Below are positions 5,256-5,479 of a DNA stretch of 5,479 nucleotides, one piece after another. Below the pieces are notes generated by a model. The model was given only the letters and a program-made list of their open reading frames with translations, was not told the origin of the DNA and did not search any database. This DNA is from Acidobacteriota bacterium (lineage in GTDB: Bacteria > Acidobacteriota > Vicinamibacteria > Vicinamibacterales > 2-12-FULL-66-21). The translations under genes were made by a program, and so were the position numbers. Location of the stretch: NCBI GenBank assembly GCA_013694635.1, contig JACDCA010000682.1:1-5479 (forward strand), read 5' to 3'. Numbering within the stretch: position 1 is the first letter of the stretch; every line of letters starts with the position of its first letter.

Positions 5256-5479
5256 ATGAAGCGCTTCCCCCGTTTACGCGCACTGCTGCCGGCGTGTGCC
5301 GTGTTGTTGATGGCAACGCCTCACGCGCAGCAGAAGCCTCCCGACAAGTGGGACGTCAACGCCGACCTCGGGCCCACGACGAAGTTGTCGTTCGATACCG
5401 CCGAAGGCACGTGGATGAATGTGGATGTCAGCCCCGACGGGAAGCAGATCGTGTTCGATCTGCTCGGCGACATCTACAT
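5256..5479 (+). CDS. Exported beta-propeller (PD40/TolB-like) protein, probable amidohydrolase; 5' part only
   Basis: The window ends after 74 codons. Residues 1-24 form a signal peptide: basic start K-R-F-P-R-L-R, hydrophobic A-L-L-P-A-C-A-V-L-L-M-A, and probable cleavage after P-H-A at 24 before Q-Q-K. The Cys at 14 lies inside the hydrophobic core, so a lipoprotein is less likely. The mature part opens K-W-D-V-N-A-D-L-G-P, then T-A-E-G-T-W-M-N-V-D-V-S-P-D-G-K (48-63) and I-V-F-D-L-L-G-D-I-Y, the first blade of a WD40-like/TolB propeller. In Acidobacteriota and Bacteroidota this opening usually belongs to proteins of about 1,000 residues whose C-terminal half is a metal-dependent amidohydrolase; that half is outside the window, so the enzyme call is inference. 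A weak AAAGG lies 12 nt before the ATG, directly after a tandem repeat. Confidence 0.82.
   Translation, partial: MKRFPRLRALLPACAVLLMATPHAQQKPPDKWDVNADLGPTTKLSFDTAEGTWMNVDVSPDGKQIVFDLLGDIY

Noticed and set aside
4141..5316. A 391-residue open frame on the minus strand across the KGG and glycosylase genes
   Set aside because: It lies antisense to two genes with clear family motifs, shows no domain of its own and is Arg/Pro/Gly-rich, as expected of shadow frames in GC-rich DNA.

Overview
The window is GC-rich bacterial chromosome with short intergenic gaps. The gene mix suggests a soil-type Acidobacteriota, perhaps Vicinamibacteria: a secreted protein of the beta-propeller/amidohydrolase type, YCF48-like and TPR protein remnants, a KGG stress protein and heptanucleotide repeats in gaps. 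That placement is inferred from gene content; no rRNA or other phylogenetic marker was compared.

Left part (1-1193, + strand): the 3' end of a Phd/YefM-type antitoxin gene, cut by the window edge, is followed after 3 nt by a complete PIN-domain (VapC-like) toxin gene. A 170-bp gap with a good TATAAT promoter then leads to a small VOC/glyoxalase-fold protein with a clear ribosome binding site.

Middle (1231-2374): a gene graveyard. A minus-strand YCF48/BNR-type beta-propeller remnant and a plus-strand TPR remnant abut at about 1715-1750. Both lack their 5' parts, and both carry single-base frameshifts (one near 1307, one near 1998, one near 2182). The simplest reading is one deletion that removed the 5' halves and shared upstream region of two divergent genes, followed by decay.

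Right part (2457-5479, + strand): a complete glutamyl-tRNA synthetase gene (gltX), a KGG-repeat stress protein with a strong Shine-Dalgarno, a strong hairpin, a short HhH-GPD DNA glycosylase of the AlkA group, and the first 74 codons of an exported protein with a beta-propeller start. gltX and the glycosylase gene share the decamer TGACTAGAAT placed 6-7 nt before the start codon with no Shine-Dalgarno, which suggests leaderless mRNAs. Two gaps, before gltX and before the exported protein gene, hold tandem repeats with a 7-bp period.

The genes appear to be independent housekeeping, stress and repair units rather than one pathway. I see no CRISPR array, tRNA, rRNA, insertion sequence, prophage or defence island beyond the toxin-antitoxin pair. 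The points most worth checking are the double-truncation junction, the heptamer repeats and the probable leaderless starts.
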